DNA of 64,000 nucleotides, from positions 992,001 through 1,056,000 of the forward strand of contig NZ_ATUP01000001.1 of assembly GCF_000420265.1 (NCBI RefSeq). Reading direction: 5' to 3'. Positions 63,758 through 64,000 of this stretch are shown here, piece by piece. The stretch is from Oceanicaulis alexandrii DSM 11625 (lineage in GTDB: Bacteria; Pseudomonadota; Alphaproteobacteria; Caulobacterales; Maricaulaceae). The position numbers and the translations under genes were made by a program. Numbering within the stretch: the stretch's first letter is position 1; each line of letters opens with the position of its first letter. The notes below the pieces were generated by a model. That model worked only from the letters and a program-made list of their open reading frames with translations, was not told the DNA's origin and did no database searches.

Positions 63758-64000
63758 CCACACGAAACGGATATGCGCTGCCATTAACGCTGGCAGCTAT
63801 CATCGTGATCGCACTGGTCGCAGCGATTGCGGCTGAACAGGTTCGCAGTTCGACGCGCACCATCAGCGCGCTTTCAGATCAGATCCGATACCAGACCGCG
63901 CTCATTTCAGCCGAGCAAAGCCTGATCTATGAAATGCTGACAGAGCCGATGACGATTGATGGAGTCGCGATTGGCGCTCAAAGCGATGTCACACTGCTCG
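63754..64000 (+). CDS. GspK-like minor pseudopilin (partial)
   Basis: Begins with ATG overlapping the previous stop and runs off the window. The visible N-terminus is MTTRNGYALPLTLAAIIVIA, a short leader followed by a membrane helix, then AEQVRSSTRTISALSDQIRY with a GspK-like pattern. The missing Glu at +5 is usual for GspK. The protein cannot be fully judged. Confidence 0.6.
   Translation, partial: MTTRNGYALPLTLAAIIVIALVAAIAAEQVRSSTRTISALSDQIRYQTALISAEQSLIYEMLTEPMTIDGVAIGAQSDVTLL

Overview
The window looks like chromosomal DNA of a high-GC alphaproteobacterium. A counted host stretch (54121-54180) has 37 G/C of 60. Gene order and content point to the stalked marine lineage Maricaulales/Hyphomonadaceae (an Oceanicaulis- or Maricaulis-like organism): an alphaproteobacterial-type SerC, a ruvC-ruvA-ruvB operon beside ybgC-tolQRAB-pal-cpoB-tilS-ftsH, a zapA / putative 6S RNA / 5-formyl-THF cyclo-ligase block, an autotransporter esterase, and surface-polysaccharide genes. 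This placement is inference from content; no rRNA or tRNA gene was found to anchor it. No insertion sequence, integrase, CRISPR array or phage gene was seen.

Layout. 1-6.3 kb: a ferritin-like stress protein, purA, serC with a possible leader RNA, a divergent aminotransferase/EamA exporter pair, and thiD. 6.3-13 kb: ABC exporter, DEAD-box helicase, ankyrin protein, folP and a LysR regulator. 13-16.8 kb: small accessory genes, namely a TPR protein, an AraC-type regulator, a secreted LamG-like protein, and two adjacent genes sharing an SGRxxP N-terminal domain. 16.8-26.8 kb: a long minus-strand envelope block running ybgC, tolQ, tolR, tolA, tolB, pal, a small membrane protein, cpoB, tilS, ftsH. 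26.8-29 kb: ruvCAB. 29.1-31 kb: a Tat-exported lipoprotein made almost entirely of acidic/GR-rich tandem repeats, followed 5 bp later by a JmjC-like cupin oxygenase. 31-38.2 kb: YjhX-type toxin homologue, tkt, pgi, an ArsR-methyltransferase fusion, a photolyase-like flavoprotein with reversed domain order, and an aldo/keto reductase. 38.4-46.8 kb: GDSL autotransporter, cmk, yebC, then kdsB, histidine phosphatase, O-antigen ligase-like and polyprenyl sugar transferase genes. 46.9-52.2 kb: transaldolase-like aldolase, serA, the glutathione-dependent formaldehyde pair frmA/frmB with a DUF188 gene between them, and a YmdB phosphodiesterase. 52.2-53.9 kb: one clearly AT-rich gene (20 G/C of 60 at 53101-53160) encoding an AlbA_2/HATPase-type protein; this is the only obvious horizontally acquired insert. 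53.9-57.2 kb: fpr, a TonB-like anchored protein, the cyclo-ligase gene, probable 6S RNA, zapA and a coiled-coil partner. 57.2-63 kb: a 1212-residue sulfotransferase/coiled-coil/double-glycosyltransferase fusion, a second sulfotransferase and a GT2 enzyme, suggesting a sulfated surface glycan. 63-64 kb: the start of a type II secretion-like pseudopilin cluster running off the window.

Functional themes. Most genes are core housekeeping: envelope integrity by Tol-Pal, recombination, serine, purine, folate and thiamine synthesis, and sugar phosphates. Between them lie small, little-known modules. The best candidates for something undescribed are the repeat-lipoprotein/cupin pair (29.1-31 kb), the SGRxxP gene pair with a CYNYA/HWYR domain (15.6-16.8 kb), the reversed-order photolyase (36.2-37.4 kb), and the AT-rich AlbA_2 gene with a hairpin just upstream (52.2-53.9 kb).
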